A stretch of DNA of 64,000 nucleotides from Auanema rhodensis (GCA_964057225.1 OZ059894.1:11976131-12040130); one strand, 5' to 3'; positions 8,304-21,288 are shown, numbered from the stretch's first letter. Translations and numbers: made by a program. The notes: generated from the letters alone by a model not told the origin.

Positions 8304-8488
8304 ATGGGCCGTTCCCGCCAGCAGTGCAAGAGCGGGTCGACCCGTGAGGTGGAGCTAGCAAGCCAGCATCTACCTCAAGTCTCAAAAATCGGTTAACCTT
8401 ATTGTGAACCAATGGAACACATATCGAAGGTTAATTCGATAAGAACGATTACTACACTTTGATCTTAGCCAAAAGGCCGAGAAGCGAT
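8304..8488 (-). ncRNA. U2: U2 snRNA gene, unit 4 (intact, reference copy)
   Basis: Read leftward from 8488: AUCGCUUCUCGGCCUUUUGG, then CUAAGAUCAAAGUGUAGUA, the near-invariant U2 5' end that pairs with U6 and with the intron branch point. Next come stem-loop IIa (UAUCGAAUUAACCUUCGAUA), an Sm-type site (GAUUUUUGAG), and 3' stem-loops with a CCCGC/GCGGG stem and GGGUCGA/ACGGCCC outer pairing. The length of about 185 nt agrees with other animal U2 RNAs; the 3' end is an estimate. The product is the core RNA of the U2 snRNP, acting in the nucleus in branch-site recognition. Transcription by RNA polymerase II from a snRNA promoter is expected. I could not identify the PSE with confidence. Confidence 0.96.
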
Positions 8489-8930
8489 ACAGCATAGCCA
8501 TGAGTATCAAAGACATCAAGCAAATGTATCGTACTTGTTACGAGTGCACTCTCTCATTTGAATATAAAAGTGTGGTTTGACAATCTTGACTGTACAGGTC
8601 ATAAATGGCTCATATAAACTGTGGATTTACTCAACTTTTGGACTTATTTTTTTCTTATTCGAAGCGCTGCACTTTTTTCTATTCTTTTTATTCAAATACT
8701 TGTATATAGTTTTATATGTACGGTTGCAAAGTTTCCGAATATTTTATATATTTTTATACAATAATTAGGAGAAGGTTAATACAATGAAATCTCCCAACTT
8801 TACAGTGTTTGTATTGCTTACAGTATCTAGAACAACCACTCTTGTAATATTAGAGCACATATCAATCAACAACTTTTTCTAGTTATCAAAGCTTTTTTAT
8901 TTCTTCAAGATATTTCAAATAAAATATAAA
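8489..8930. other. Spacer U2 to 5S-A, representative (unit 4)
   Basis: 442 bp, AT-rich and almost identical in all units. It must contain the U2 promoter next to 8489 and the 3' flank of 5S-A next to 8930. A TATA-like atataaaag lies at about 8564. The 63-codon frame at 8577-8768 begins with TTG, is nearly all Phe/Leu/Tyr/Ile and is judged non-coding. Confidence 0.6.
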
Positions 8931-9049
8931 AGCTTACGACACCCGGGATTCCCAAGCCGTCTCCGATCCAAGTACTAACCGGGCCCAACGTTGCTTGACT
9001 TGCCAGATCGGACGGGATGGCGTACTTTCAACGTGGTATGGTCGTAAGC
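8931..9049 (-). rRNA. 5S: 5S rRNA gene A, unit 4
   Basis: Intact; flanks as in unit 1 gene A. Confidence 0.96.
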
Positions 9050-9290
9050 AATGTTATATTCTTCATTATCAGTTATATCACTCTAAATCTTGTTGTTAAT
9101 AGTTAGGACCACAAAGAAAACAACAGGAACAGTAACAAATGAAATGCCCAAACTTTACAGTGTTCGAGTTATTTACAGTATCTAAGACTACCTCTGTCGT
9201 GTTATTAGAGCAAACATTCGATTAACAACAACTTTTTTTTAGTTATCAAAGCTTTTTTATTTCTTCAAAAAATTTCAAATAAAATATAAA
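9050..9290. other. Spacer between 5S-A and 5S-B, representative (unit 4)
   Basis: 241 bp, related to the spacer left of 5S-A. Both have ctttacagtgtt, cagtatcta, gttatcaaagctttttta and aaataaaatataaaa, showing that 5S gene plus flank was duplicated and then diverged before the array spread. Confidence 0.8.
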
Positions 9291-9409
9291 AGCTTACGAC
9301 ACCCGGGATTCCCAAGCCGTCTCCGATCCAAGTACTAACCGGGCCCAACGTTGCTTGACTTGCCAGATCGGACGGGATGGCGTACTTTCAACGTGGTATG
9401 GTCGTAAGC
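9291..9409 (-). rRNA. 5S: 5S rRNA gene B, unit 4
   Basis: Intact 119-nt copy. Confidence 0.96.
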
Positions 9410-9551
9410 AATGTCATATTCTTCATTATCAGTTATATCACTCTAAATCTTGTTGTTAATAGATACGACCACAAAGAAAACAACAGGAACAGTAACAATA
9501 ACAAAAAAAATTTTTTTTTCACCTATGTGTCTAAAGGTTAGCCATGTATCC

Positions 9552-9595
<44 letters not shown>

Positions 9596-10776
9596 ACAGT
9601 AAAAAGTCCAATCAAGAGAGAAATTTTTTCAACACATAGTTGTTTTTTTTTTAAATATCATTGTTTTTCCTCATAACTCGGTTTAAACTCGTTCTAACCC
9701 GTTGAAATACGTCTAGAAAGTCTTTATAACATGCATATGTATGATAGAACTTTATATTTATTGTAATAGAAAATTTTATTTTCAGACGTCTTGGTTAACA
9801 ATGATATGTTTTACCCCCTTATAATTTTTATCATAATGTTCCTTATACGGAACGCTCAATGAAACTTGCTTCCAGAAAAATTTCTTTCTATTTTTTCTTC
9901 ATATGTACGTAGATACTATAGAGAACTATGATAGAAAACTTTAACATTCACGAAATCATCATTTCTCATTACGCTACGGAGGTTTAAAAAGCTGTGTTTT
10001 ACCTTATAATAGACCGGAAAACCCTTGTGTTAAAACTGGACCGTTTTTACACATATAAAAATGTCCCGTATTCGGGACCCTAATGTAACTTTTGATTCCC
10101 TATATTTTTTTTCATGAAATTTACAATCTACTGTAGAAAGAAGAATTATTTTTATAAAAACTGTAAATTTTTGAAAAATGAAAACAAAACGAAAACAAAA
10201 ACAACTTTTTTTTGAACATTTTCTCACACAAGGGTCCCCCCTTACCTACTTTTTTTCTCATTACTCGTTTCAACCTCATCCGATCACTCTGCAAACATGT
10301 TTAATCGTTCTAACTTGTTGAAATACGTCTTAAAAGTCTAAACAACATGCATATGCATAATAGAAACCACCCGAATAGGCCCCCACGCACTAAACGAGAT
10401 ATATACATTACCAGTATAGTAATAGAACACATATTGAAGATTAATTCGATAAGAACAATTTATTGACGTAGAGAATGTTTGTTCCGAAAAACTACAATAT
10501 TAAACTATAAAAGTAACAAAAGCGTAGAGGCAGCAAAGACATGAATAAACATAAATGTAAATACAGAATTACCAGGTAGTACATAAGTATGACAAAAAAT
10601 TATAAGAAAGCCATGAAAATAGAAGGTTTGTGAACAAATGAGAGGTACATCTTTGATCGTATAGTCATTTCTAAACCGTTCGTATGCTGCAGCATCGTCA
10701 TAAGCGTCACTCAAGTTGAATTTCCATGTGTACTACACGATTTTCATTCTTATTGTTACATTCTTTCCCTGAGGGA
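9410..10776. other. Long spacer 5S-B to U2, representative (unit 4)
   Basis: Same content as the unit 1 long spacer: (TA)n, two related segments with aacatgcatatg, fold-back segment and fossil insertion. One base differs from most units (ttatatttatt at about 9752). No coding signal. Confidence 0.7.
9555..9593. repeat. (TA)n microsatellite, unit 4, 39 bp
   Basis: Same length as unit 3. Confidence 0.95.
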
Positions 10777-10961
10777 ATGGGCCGTTCCCGCCAGCAGTGC
10801 AAGAGCGGGTCGACCCGTGAGGTGGAGCTAGCAAGCCAGCATCTACCTCAAGTCTCAAAAATCGGTTAACCTTATTGTGAACCAATGGAACACATATCGA
10901 AGGTTAATTCGATAAGAACGATTACTACACTTTGATCTTAGCCAAAAGGCCGAGAAGCGAT
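10777..10961 (-). ncRNA. U2: U2 snRNA gene, unit 5
   Basis: Intact; start at 10961. Confidence 0.95.
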
Positions 10962-11403
10962 ACAGCATAGCCATGAGTATCAAAGACATCAAGCAAATGT
11001 ATCGTACTTGTTACGAGTGCACTCTCTCATTTGAATATAAAAGTGTGGTTTGACAATCTTGACTGTACAGGTCATAAATGGCTCATATAAACTGTGGATT
11101 TACTCAACTTTTGGACTTATTTTTTTCTTATTCGAAGCGCTGCACTTTTTTCTATTCTTTTTATTCAAATACTTGTATATAGTTTTATATGTACGGTTGC
11201 AAAGTTTCCGAATATTTTATATATTTTTATACAATAATTAGGAGAAGGTTAATACAATGAAATCTCCCAACTTTACAGTGTTTGTATTGCTTACAGTATC
11301 TAGAACAACCACTCTTGTAATATTAGAGCACATATCAATCAACAACTTTTTCTAGTTATCAAAGCTTTTTTATTTCTTCAAGATATTTCAAATAAAATAT
11401 AAA

Positions 11404-11522
11404 AGCTTACGACACCCGGGATTCCCAAGCCGTCTCCGATCCAAGTACTAACCGGGCCCAACGTTGCTTGACTTGCCAGATCGGACGGGATGGCGTACTT
11501 TCAACGTGGTATGGTCGTAAGC
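11404..11522 (-). rRNA. 5S: 5S rRNA gene A, unit 5
   Basis: Intact 119-nt copy. Confidence 0.96.
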
Positions 11523-11763
11523 AATGTTATATTCTTCATTATCAGTTATATCACTCTAAATCTTGTTGTTAATAGTTAGGACCACAAAGAAAACAACAGG
11601 AACAGTAACAAATGAAATGCCCAAACTTTACAGTGTTCGAGTTATTTACAGTATCTAAGACTACCTCTGTCGTGTTATTAGAGCAAACATTCGATTAACA
11701 ACAACTTTTTTTTAGTTATCAAAGCTTTTTTATTTCTTCAAAAAATTTCAAATAAAATATAAA

Positions 11764-11882
11764 AGCTTACGACACCCGGGATTCCCAAGCCGTCTCCGAT
11801 CCAAGTACTAACCGGGCCCAACGTTGCTTGACTTGCCAGATCGGACGGGATGGCGTACTTTCAACGTGGTATGGTCGTAAGC
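11764..11882 (-). rRNA. 5S: 5S rRNA gene B, unit 5
   Basis: Intact 119-nt copy. Confidence 0.96.
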
Positions 11883-12027
11883 AATGTCATATTCTTCATT
11901 ATCAGTTATATCACTCTAAATCTTGTTGTTAATAGATACGACCACAAAGAAAACAACAGGAACAGTAACAATAACAAAAAAAATTTTTTTTTCACCTATG
12001 TGTCTAAAGGTTAGCCATGTATCCGTT

Positions 12028-12046
12028 TATATATATATATATATAT
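12028..12046. repeat. (TA)n microsatellite, unit 5, 19 bp (shortest)
   Basis: The contraction explains the short unit period of 2453 bp. Confidence 0.95.
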
Positions 12047-13229
12047 CAACAGTAAAAAGTCCAATCAAGAGAGAAATTTTTTCAACACATAGTTGTTTTT
12101 TTTTTAAATATCATTGTTTTTCCTCATAACTCGGTTTAAACTCGTTCTAACCCGTTGAAATACGTCTAGAAAGTCTTTATAACATGCATATGTATGATAG
12201 AACTTCATATTTATTGTAATAGAAAATTTTATTTTCAGACGTCTTGGTTAACAATGATATGTTTTACCCCCTTATAATTTTTATCATAATGTTCCTTATA
12301 CGGAACGCTCAATGAAACTTGCTTCCAGAAAAATTTCTTTCTATTTTTTCTTCATATGTACGTAGATACTATAGAGAACTATGATAGAAAACTTTAACAT
12401 TCACGAAATCATCATTTCTCATTACGCTACGGAGGTTTAAAAAGCTGTGTTTTACCTTATAATAGACCGGAAAACCCTTGTGTTAAAACTGGACCGTTTT
12501 TACACATATAAAAATGTCCCGTATTCGGGACCCTAATGTAACTTTTGATTCCCTATATTTTTTTTCATGAAATTTACAATCTACTGTAGAAAGAAGAATT
12601 ATTTTTATAAAAACTGTAAATTTTTGAAAAATGAAAACAAAACGAAAACAAAAACAACTTTTTTTTGAACATTTTCTCACACAAGGGTCCCCCCTTACCT
12701 ACTTTTTTTCTCATTACTCGTTTCAACCTCATCCGATCACTCTGCAAACATGTTTAATCGTTCTAACTTGTTGAAATACGTCTTAAAAGTCTAAACAACA
12801 TGCATATGCATAATAGAAACCACCCGAATAGGCCCCCACGCACTAAACGAGATATATACATTACCAGTATAGTAATAGAACACATATTGAAGATTAATTC
12901 GATAAGAACAATTTATTGACGTAGAGAATGTTTGTTCCGAAAAACTACAATATTAAACTATAAAAGTAACAAAAGCGTAGAGGCAGCAAAGACATGAATA
13001 AACATAAATGTAAATACAGAATTACCAGGTAGTACATAAGTATGACAAAAAATTATAAGAAAGCCATGAAAATAGAAGGTTTGTGAACAAATGAGAGGTA
13101 CATCTTTGATCGTATAGTCATTTCTAAACCGTTCGTATGCTGCAGCATCGTCATAAGCGTCACTCAAGTTGAATTTCCATGTGTACTACACGATTTTCAT
13201 TCTTATTGTTACATTCTTTCCCTGAGGGA

Positions 13230-13414
13230 ATGGGCCGTTCCCGCCAGCAGTGCAAGAGCGGGTCGACCCGTGAGGTGGAGCTAGCAAGCCAGCATCTACC
13301 TCAAGTCTCAAAAATCGGTTAACCTTATTGTGAACCAATGGAACACATATCGAAGGTTAATTCGATAAGAACGATTACTACACTTTGATCTTAGCCAAAA
13401 GGCCGAGAAGCGAT
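13230..13414 (-). ncRNA. U2: U2 snRNA gene, unit 6
   Basis: Intact RNA. The second base upstream of the start is changed (t for c at 13416), shared only with unit 8. Confidence 0.95.
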
Positions 13415-13856
13415 ATAGCATAGCCATGAGTATCAAAGACATCAAGCAAATGTATCGTACTTGTTACGAGTGCACTCTCTCATTTGAATATAAAAGTGTG
13501 GTTTGACAATCTTGACTGTACAGGTCATAAATGGCTCATATAAACTGTGGATTTACTCAACTTTTGGACTTATTTTTTTCTTATTCGAAGCGCTGCACTT
13601 TTTTCTATTCTTTTTATTCAAATACTTGTATATAGTTTTATATGTACGGTTGCAAAGTTTCCGAATATTTTATATATTTTTATACAATAATTAGGAGAAG
13701 GTTAATACAATGAAATCTCCCAACTTTACAGTGTTTGTATTGCTTACAGTATCTAGAACAACCACTCTTGTAATATTAGAGCACATATCAATCAACAACT
13801 TTTTCTAGTTATCAAAGCTTTTTTATTTCTTCAAGATATTTCAAATAAAATATAAA

Positions 13857-13975
13857 AGCTTACGACACCCGGGATTCCCAAGCCGTCTCCGATCCAAGTA
13901 CTAACCGGGCCCAACGTTGCTTGACTTGCCAGATCGGACGGGATGGCGTACTTTCAACGTGGTATGGTCGTAAGC
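13857..13975 (-). rRNA. 5S: 5S rRNA gene A, unit 6
   Basis: Intact 119-nt copy. Confidence 0.96.
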
Positions 13976-14216
13976 AATGTTATATTCTTCATTATCAGTT
14001 ATATCACTCTAAATCTTGTTGTTAATAGTTAGGACCACAAAGAAAACAACAGGAACAGTAACAAATGAAATGCCCAAACTTTACAGTGTTCGAGTTATTT
14101 ACAGTATCTAAGACTACCTCTGTCGTGTTATTAGAGCAAACATTCGATTAACAACAACTTTTTTTTAGTTATCAAAGCTTTTTTATTTCTTCAAAAAATT
14201 TCAAATAAAATATAAA

Positions 14217-14335
14217 AGCTTACGACACCCGGGATTCCCAAGCCGTCTCCGATCCAAGTACTAACCGGGCCCAACGTTGCTTGACTTGCCAGATCGGACG
14301 GGATGGCGTACTTTCAACGTGGTATGGTCGTAAGC
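14217..14335 (-). rRNA. 5S: 5S rRNA gene B, unit 6
   Basis: Intact 119-nt copy. Confidence 0.96.
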
Positions 14336-14477
14336 AATGTCATATTCTTCATTATCAGTTATATCACTCTAAATCTTGTTGTTAATAGATACGACCACAA
14401 AGAAAACAACAGGAACAGTAACAATAACAAAAAAAATTTTTTTTTCACCTATGTGTCTAAAGGTTAGCCATGTATCC

Positions 14478-14480
<3 letters not shown>

Positions 14481-14521
<41 letters not shown>
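14481..14521. repeat. (TA)n microsatellite, unit 6, 41 bp
   Basis: Uninterrupted tract, same length as units 7, 9 and 10. Confidence 0.95.
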
Positions 14522-14523
<2 letters not shown>

Positions 14524-15704
14524 ACAGTAAAAAGTCCAATCAAGAGAGAAATTTTTTCAACACATAGTTGTTTTTTTTTTAAATATCATTGTTTTTCCTC
14601 ATAACTCGGTTTAAACTCGTTCTAACCCGTTGAAATACGTCTAGAAAGTCTTTATAACATGCATATGTATGATAGAACTTCATATTTATTGTAATAGAAA
14701 ATTTTATTTTCAGACGTCTTGGTTAACAATGATATGTTTTACCCCCTTATAATTTTTATCATAATGTTCCTTATACGGAACGCTCAATGAAACTTGCTTC
14801 CAGAAAAATTTCTTTCTATTTTTTCTTCATATGTACGTAGATACTATAGAGAACTATGATAGAAAACTTTAACATTCACGAAATCATCATTTCTCATTAC
14901 GCTACGGAGGTTTAAAAAGCTGTGTTTTACCTTATAATAGACCGGAAAACCCTTGTGTTAAAACTGGACCGTTTTTACACATATAAAAATGTCCCGTATT
15001 CGGGACCCTAATGTAACTTTTGATTCCCTATATTTTTTTTCATGAAATTTACAATCTACTGTAGAAAGAAGAATTATTTTTATAAAAACTGTAAATTTTT
15101 GAAAAATGAAAACAAAACGAAAACAAAAACAACTTTTTTTTGAACATTTTCTCACACAAGGGTCCCCCCTTACCTACTTTTTTTCTCATTACTCGTTTCA
15201 ACCTCATCCGATCACTCTGCAAACATGTTTAATCGTTCTAACTTGTTGAAATACGTCTTAAAAGTCTAAACAACATGCATATGCATAATAGAAACCACCC
15301 GAATAGGCCCCCACGCACTAAACGAGATATATACATTACCAGTATAGTAATAGAACACATATTGAAGATTAATTCGATAAGAACAATTTATTGACGTAGA
15401 GAATGTTTGTTCCGAAAAACTACAATATTAAACTATAAAAGTAACAAAAGCGTAGAGGCAGCAAAGACATGAATAAACATAAATGTAAATACAGAATTAC
15501 CAGGTAGTACATAAGTATGACAAAAAATTATAAGAAAGCCATGAAAATAGAAGGTTTGTGAACAAATGAGAGGTACATCTTTGATCGTATAGTCATTTCT
15601 AAACCGTTCGTATGCTGCAGCATCGTCATAAGCGTCACTCAAGTTGAATTTCCATGTGTACTACACGATTTTCATTCTTATTGTTACATTCTTTCCCTGA
15701 GGGA

Positions 15705-15889
15705 ATGGGCCGTTCCCGCCAGCAGTGCAAGAGCGGGTCGACCCGTGAGGTGGAGCTAGCAAGCCAGCATCTACCTCAAGTCTCAAAAATCGGTTAACCT
15801 TATTGTGAACCAATGGAACACATATCGAAGGTTAATTCGATAAGAACGATTACTACACTTTGATCTTAGCCAAAAGGCCGAGAAGCGAT
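15705..15889 (-). ncRNA. U2: U2 snRNA gene, unit 7
   Basis: Intact; start at 15889, upstream base as in the consensus. Confidence 0.95.
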
Positions 15890-16331
15890 ACAGCATAGCC
15901 ATGAGTATCAAAGACATCAAGCAAATGTATCGTACTTGTTACGAGTGCACTCTCTCATTTGAATATAAAAGTGTGGTTTGACAATCTTGACTGTACAGGT
16001 CATAAATGGCTCATATAAACTGTGGATTTACTCAACTTTTGGACTTATTTTTTTCTTATTCGAAGCGCTGCACTTTTTTCTATTCTTTTTATTCAAATAC
16101 TTGTATATAGTTTTATATGTACGGTTGCAAAGTTTCCGAATATTTTATATATTTTTATACAATAATTAGGAGAAGGTTAATACAATGAAATCTCCCAACT
16201 TTACAGTGTTTGTATTGCTTACAGTATCTAGAACAACCACTCTTGTAATATTAGAGCACATATCAATCAACAACTTTTTCTAGTTATCAAAGCTTTTTTA
16301 TTTCTTCAAGATATTTCAAATAAAATATAAA

Positions 16332-16450
16332 AGCTTACGACACCCGGGATTCCCAAGCCGTCTCCGATCCAAGTACTAACCGGGCCCAACGTTGCTTGAC
16401 TTGCCAGATCGGACGGGATGGCGTACTTTCAACGTGGTATGGTCGTAAGC
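16332..16450 (-). rRNA. 5S: 5S rRNA gene A, unit 7
   Basis: Intact 119-nt copy. Confidence 0.96.
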
Positions 16451-16691
16451 AATGTTATATTCTTCATTATCAGTTATATCACTCTAAATCTTGTTGTTAA
16501 TAGTTAGGACCACAAAGAAAACAACAGGAACAGTAACAAATGAAATGCCCAAACTTTACAGTGTTCGAGTTATTTACAGTATCTAAGACTACCTCTGTCG
16601 TGTTATTAGAGCAAACATTCGATTAACAACAACTTTTTTTTAGTTATCAAAGCTTTTTTATTTCTTCAAAAAATTTCAAATAAAATATAAA

Positions 16692-16810
16692 AGCTTACGA
16701 CACCCGGGATTCCCAAGCCGTCTCCGATCCAAGTACTAACCGGGCCCAACGTTGCTTGACTTGCCAGATCGGACGGGATGGCGTACTTTCAACGTGGTAT
16801 GGTCGTAAGC
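16692..16810 (-). rRNA. 5S: 5S rRNA gene B, unit 7
   Basis: Intact 119-nt copy. Confidence 0.96.
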
Positions 16811-16952
16811 AATGTCATATTCTTCATTATCAGTTATATCACTCTAAATCTTGTTGTTAATAGATACGACCACAAAGAAAACAACAGGAACAGTAACAAT
16901 AACAAAAAAAATTTTTTTTTCACCTATGTGTCTAAAGGTTAGCCATGTATCC

Positions 16953-16955
<3 letters not shown>

Positions 16956-16996
<41 letters not shown>
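16956..16996. repeat. (TA)n microsatellite, unit 7, 41 bp
   Basis: Followed about 45 bp on by an extended T run (about 17043) where other units read tagttg. Confidence 0.95.
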
Positions 16997-16998
<2 letters not shown>

Positions 16999-18179
16999 AC
17001 AGTAAAAAGTCCAATCAAGAGAGAAATTTTTTCAACACATAGTTTTTTTTTTTTTAAATATCATTGTTTTTCCTCATAACTCGGTTTAAACTCGTTCTAA
17101 CCCGTTGAAATACGTCTAGAAAGTCTTTATAACATGCATATGTATGATAGAACTTCATATTTATTGTAATAGAAAATTTTATTTTCAGACGTCTTGGTTA
17201 ACAATGATATGTTTTACCCCCTTATAATTTTTATCATAATGTTCCTTATACGGAACGCTCAATGAAACTTGCTTCCAGAAAAATTTCTTTCTATTTTTTC
17301 TTCATATGTACGTAGATACTATAGAGAACTATGATAGAAAACTTTAACATTCACGAAATCATCATTTCTCATTACGCTACGGAGGTTTAAAAAGCTGTGT
17401 TTTACCTTATAATAGACCGGAAAACCCTTGTGTTAAAACTGGACCGTTTTTACACATATAAAAATGTCCCGTATTCGGGACCCTAATGTAACTTTTGATT
17501 CCCTATATTTTTTTTCATGAAATTTACAATCTACTGTAGAAAGAAGAATTATTTTTATAAAAACTGTAAATTTTTGAAAAATGAAAACAAAACGAAAACA
17601 AAAACAACTTTTTTTTGAACATTTTCTCACACAAGGGTCCCCCCTTACCTACTTTTTTTCTCATTACTCGTTTCAACCTCATCCGATCACTCTGCAAACA
17701 TGTTTAATCGTTCTAACTTGTTGAAATACGTCTTAAAAGTCTAAACAACATGCATATGCATAATAGAAACCACCCGAATAGGCCCCCACGCACTAAACGA
17801 GATATATACATTACCAGTATAGTAATAGAACACATATTGAAGATTAATTCGATAAGAACAATTTATTGACGTAGAGAATGTTTGTTCCGAAAAACTACAA
17901 TATTAAACTATAAAAGTAACAAAAGCGTAGAGGCAGCAAAGACATGAATAAACATAAATGTAAATACAGAATTACCAGGTAGTACATAAGTATGACAAAA
18001 AATTATAAGAAAGCCATGAAAATAGAAGGTTTGTGAACAAATGAGAGGTACATCTTTGATCGTATAGTCATTTCTAAACCGTTCGTATGCTGCAGCATCG
18101 TCATAAGCGTCACTCAAGTTGAATTTCCATGTGTACTACACGATTTTCATTCTTATTGTTACATTCTTTCCCTGAGGGA

Positions 18180-18364
18180 ATGGGCCGTTCCCGCCAGCAG
18201 TGCAAGAGCGGGTCGACCCGTGAGGTGGAGCTAGCAAGCCAGCATCTACCTCAAGTCTCAAAAATCGGTTAACCTTATTGTGAACCAATGGAACACATAT
18301 CGAAGGTTAATTCGATAAGAACGATTACTACACTTTGATCTTAGCCAAAAGGCCGAGAAGCGAT
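18180..18364 (-). ncRNA. U2: U2 snRNA gene, unit 8
   Basis: Intact RNA. It shares with unit 6 the t at 18366 two bases upstream of the start. Confidence 0.95.
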
Positions 18365-18806
18365 ATAGCATAGCCATGAGTATCAAAGACATCAAGCAAA
18401 TGTATCGTACTTGTTACGAGTGCACTCTCTCATTTGAATATAAAAGTGTGGTTTGACAATCTTGACTGTACAGGTCATAAATGGCTCATATAAACTGTGG
18501 ATTTACTCAACTTTTGGACTTATTTTTTTCTTATTCGAAGCGCTGCACTTTTTTCTATTCTTTTTATTCAAATACTTGTATATAGTTTTATATGTACGGT
18601 TGCAAAGTTTCCGAATATTTTATATATTTTTATACAATAATTAGGAGAAGGTTAATACAATGAAATCTCCCAACTTTACAGTGTTTGTATTGCTTACAGT
18701 ATCTAGAACAACCACTCTTGTAATATTAGAGCACATATCAATCAACAACTTTTTCTAGTTATCAAAGCTTTTTTATTTCTTCAAGATATTTCAAATAAAA
18801 TATAAA

Positions 18807-18925
18807 AGCTTACGACACCCGGGATTCCCAAGCCGTCTCCGATCCAAGTACTAACCGGGCCCAACGTTGCTTGACTTGCCAGATCGGACGGGATGGCGTA
18901 CTTTCAACGTGGTATGGTCGTAAGC
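18807..18925 (-). rRNA. 5S: 5S rRNA gene A, unit 8
   Basis: Intact 119-nt copy. Confidence 0.96.
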
Positions 18926-19166
18926 AATGTTATATTCTTCATTATCAGTTATATCACTCTAAATCTTGTTGTTAATAGTTAGGACCACAAAGAAAACAAC
19001 AGGAACAGTAACAAATGAAATGCCCAAACTTTACAGTGTTCGAGTTATTTACAGTATCTAAGACTACCTCTGTCGTGTTATTAGAGCAAACATTCGATTA
19101 ACAACAACTTTTTTTTAGTTATCAAAGCTTTTTTATTTCTTCAAAAAATTTCAAATAAAATATAAA

Positions 19167-19284
19167 AGCTTACGACACCCGGGATTCCCAAGCCGTCTCC
19201 GATCCAAGTACTAACCGGGCCCAACGTTGCTTGACTTGCCAGATCGGACGGGATGGCGTACTTTCAACGTGGTATGGTGTAAGC
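19167..19284 (-). pseudogene. 5S: 5S rRNA gene B, unit 8, 1-nt deletion in helix I
   Basis: 118 nt. The + strand reads ggtatggtgtaagc where all other copies read ggtatggtcgtaagc, removing one G at about nucleotide 7 of the RNA. This breaks the pairing of the 5' arm of helix I with the unchanged 3' arm. The internal promoter is intact, so it may still be transcribed but give unstable RNA. A consensus error is also possible. Confidence 0.75.
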
Positions 19285-19426
19285 AATGTCATATTCTTCA
19301 TTATCAGTTATATCACTCTAAATCTTGTTGTTAATAGATACGACCACAAAGAAAACAACAGGAACAGTAACAATAACAAAAAAAATTTTTTTTTCACCTA
19401 TGTGTCTAAAGGTTAGCCATGTATCC

Positions 19427-19429
<3 letters not shown>

Positions 19430-19478
<49 letters not shown>
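19430..19478. repeat. (TA)n microsatellite, unit 8, 49 bp
   Basis: Uninterrupted tract. Confidence 0.95.
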
Positions 19479-19480
<2 letters not shown>

Positions 19481-20661
19481 ACAGTAAAAAGTCCAATCAA
19501 GAGAGAAATTTTTTCAACACATAGTTGTTTTTTTTTTAAATATCATTGTTTTTCCTCATAACTCGGTTTAAACTCGTTCTAACCCGTTGAAATACGTCTA
19601 GAAAGTCTTTATAACATGCATATGTATGATAGAACTTCATATTTATTGTAATAGAAAATTTTATTTTCAGACGTCTTGGTTAACAATGATATGTTTTACC
19701 CCCTTATAATTTTTATCATAATGTTCCTTATACGGAACGCTCAATGAAACTTGCTTCCAGAAAAATTTCTTTCTATTTTTTCTTCATATGTACGTAGATA
19801 CTATAGAGAACTATGATAGAAAACTTTAACATTCACGAAATCATCATTTCTCATTACGCTACGGAGGTTTAAAAAGCTGTGTTTTACCTTATAATAGACC
19901 GGAAAACCCTTGTGTTAAAACTGGACCGTTTTTACACATATAAAAATGTCCCGTATTCGGGACCCTAATGTAACTTTTGATTCCCTATATTTTTTTTCAT
20001 GAAATTTACAATCTACTGTAGAAAGAAGAATTATTTTTATAAAAACTGTAAATTTTTGAAAAATGAAAACAAAACGAAAACAAAAACAACTTTTTTTTGA
20101 ACATTTTCTCACACAAGGGTCCCCCCTTACCTACTTTTTTTCTCATTACTCGTTTCAACCTCATCCGATCACTCTGCAAACATGTTTAATCGTTCTAACT
20201 TGTTGAAATACGTCTTAAAAGTCTAAACAACATGCATATGCATAATAGAAACCACCCGAATAGGCCCCCACGCACTAAACGAGATATATACATTACCAGT
20301 ATAGTAATAGAACACATATTGAAGATTAATTCGATAAGAACAATTTATTGACGTAGAGAATGTTTGTTCCGAAAAACTACAATATTAAACTATAAAAGTA
20401 ACAAAAGCGTAGAGGCAGCAAAGACATGAATAAACATAAATGTAAATACAGAATTACCAGGTAGTACATAAGTATGACAAAAAATTATAAGAAAGCCATG
20501 AAAATAGAAGGTTTGTGAACAAATGAGAGGTACATCTTTGATCGTATAGTCATTTCTAAACCGTTCGTATGCTGCAGCATCGTCATAAGCGTCACTCAAG
20601 TTGAATTTCCATGTGTACTACACGATTTTCATTCTTATTGTTACATTCTTTCCCTGAGGGA

Positions 20662-20846
20662 ATGGGCCGTTCCCGCCAGCAGTGCAAGAGCGGGTCGACC
20701 CGTGAGGTGGAGCTAGCAAGCCAGCATCTACCTCAAGTCTCAAAAATCGGTTAACCTTATTGTGAACCAATGGAACACATATCGAAGGTTAATTCGATAA
20801 GAACGATTACTACACTTTGATCTTAGCCAAAAGGCCGAGAAGCGAT
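20662..20846 (-). ncRNA. U2: U2 snRNA gene, unit 9
   Basis: Intact; start at 20846. Confidence 0.95.
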
Positions 20847-21288
20847 ACAGCATAGCCATGAGTATCAAAGACATCAAGCAAATGTATCGTACTTGTTACG
20901 AGTGCACTCTCTCATTTGAATATAAAAGTGTGGTTTGACAATCTTGACTGTACAGGTCATAAATGGCTCATATAAACTGTGGATTTACTCAACTTTTGGA
21001 CTTATTTTTTTCTTATTCGAAGCGCTGCACTTTTTTCTATTCTTTTTATTCAAATACTTGTATATAGTTTTATATGTACGGTTGCAAAGTTTCCGAATAT
21101 TTTATATATTTTTATACAATAATTAGGAGAAGGTTAATACAATGAAATCTCCCAACTTTACAGTGTTTGTATTGCTTACAGTATCTAGAACAACCACTCT
21201 TGTAATATTAGAGCACATATCAATCAACAACTTTTTCTAGTTATCAAAGCTTTTTTATTTCTTCAAGATATTTCAAATAAAATATAAA

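Noticed and set aside
11923-12129. Frames with long Tyr-Ile runs
   Set aside because: They are translations of the (TA)n tract from a TTG start and change length with it.
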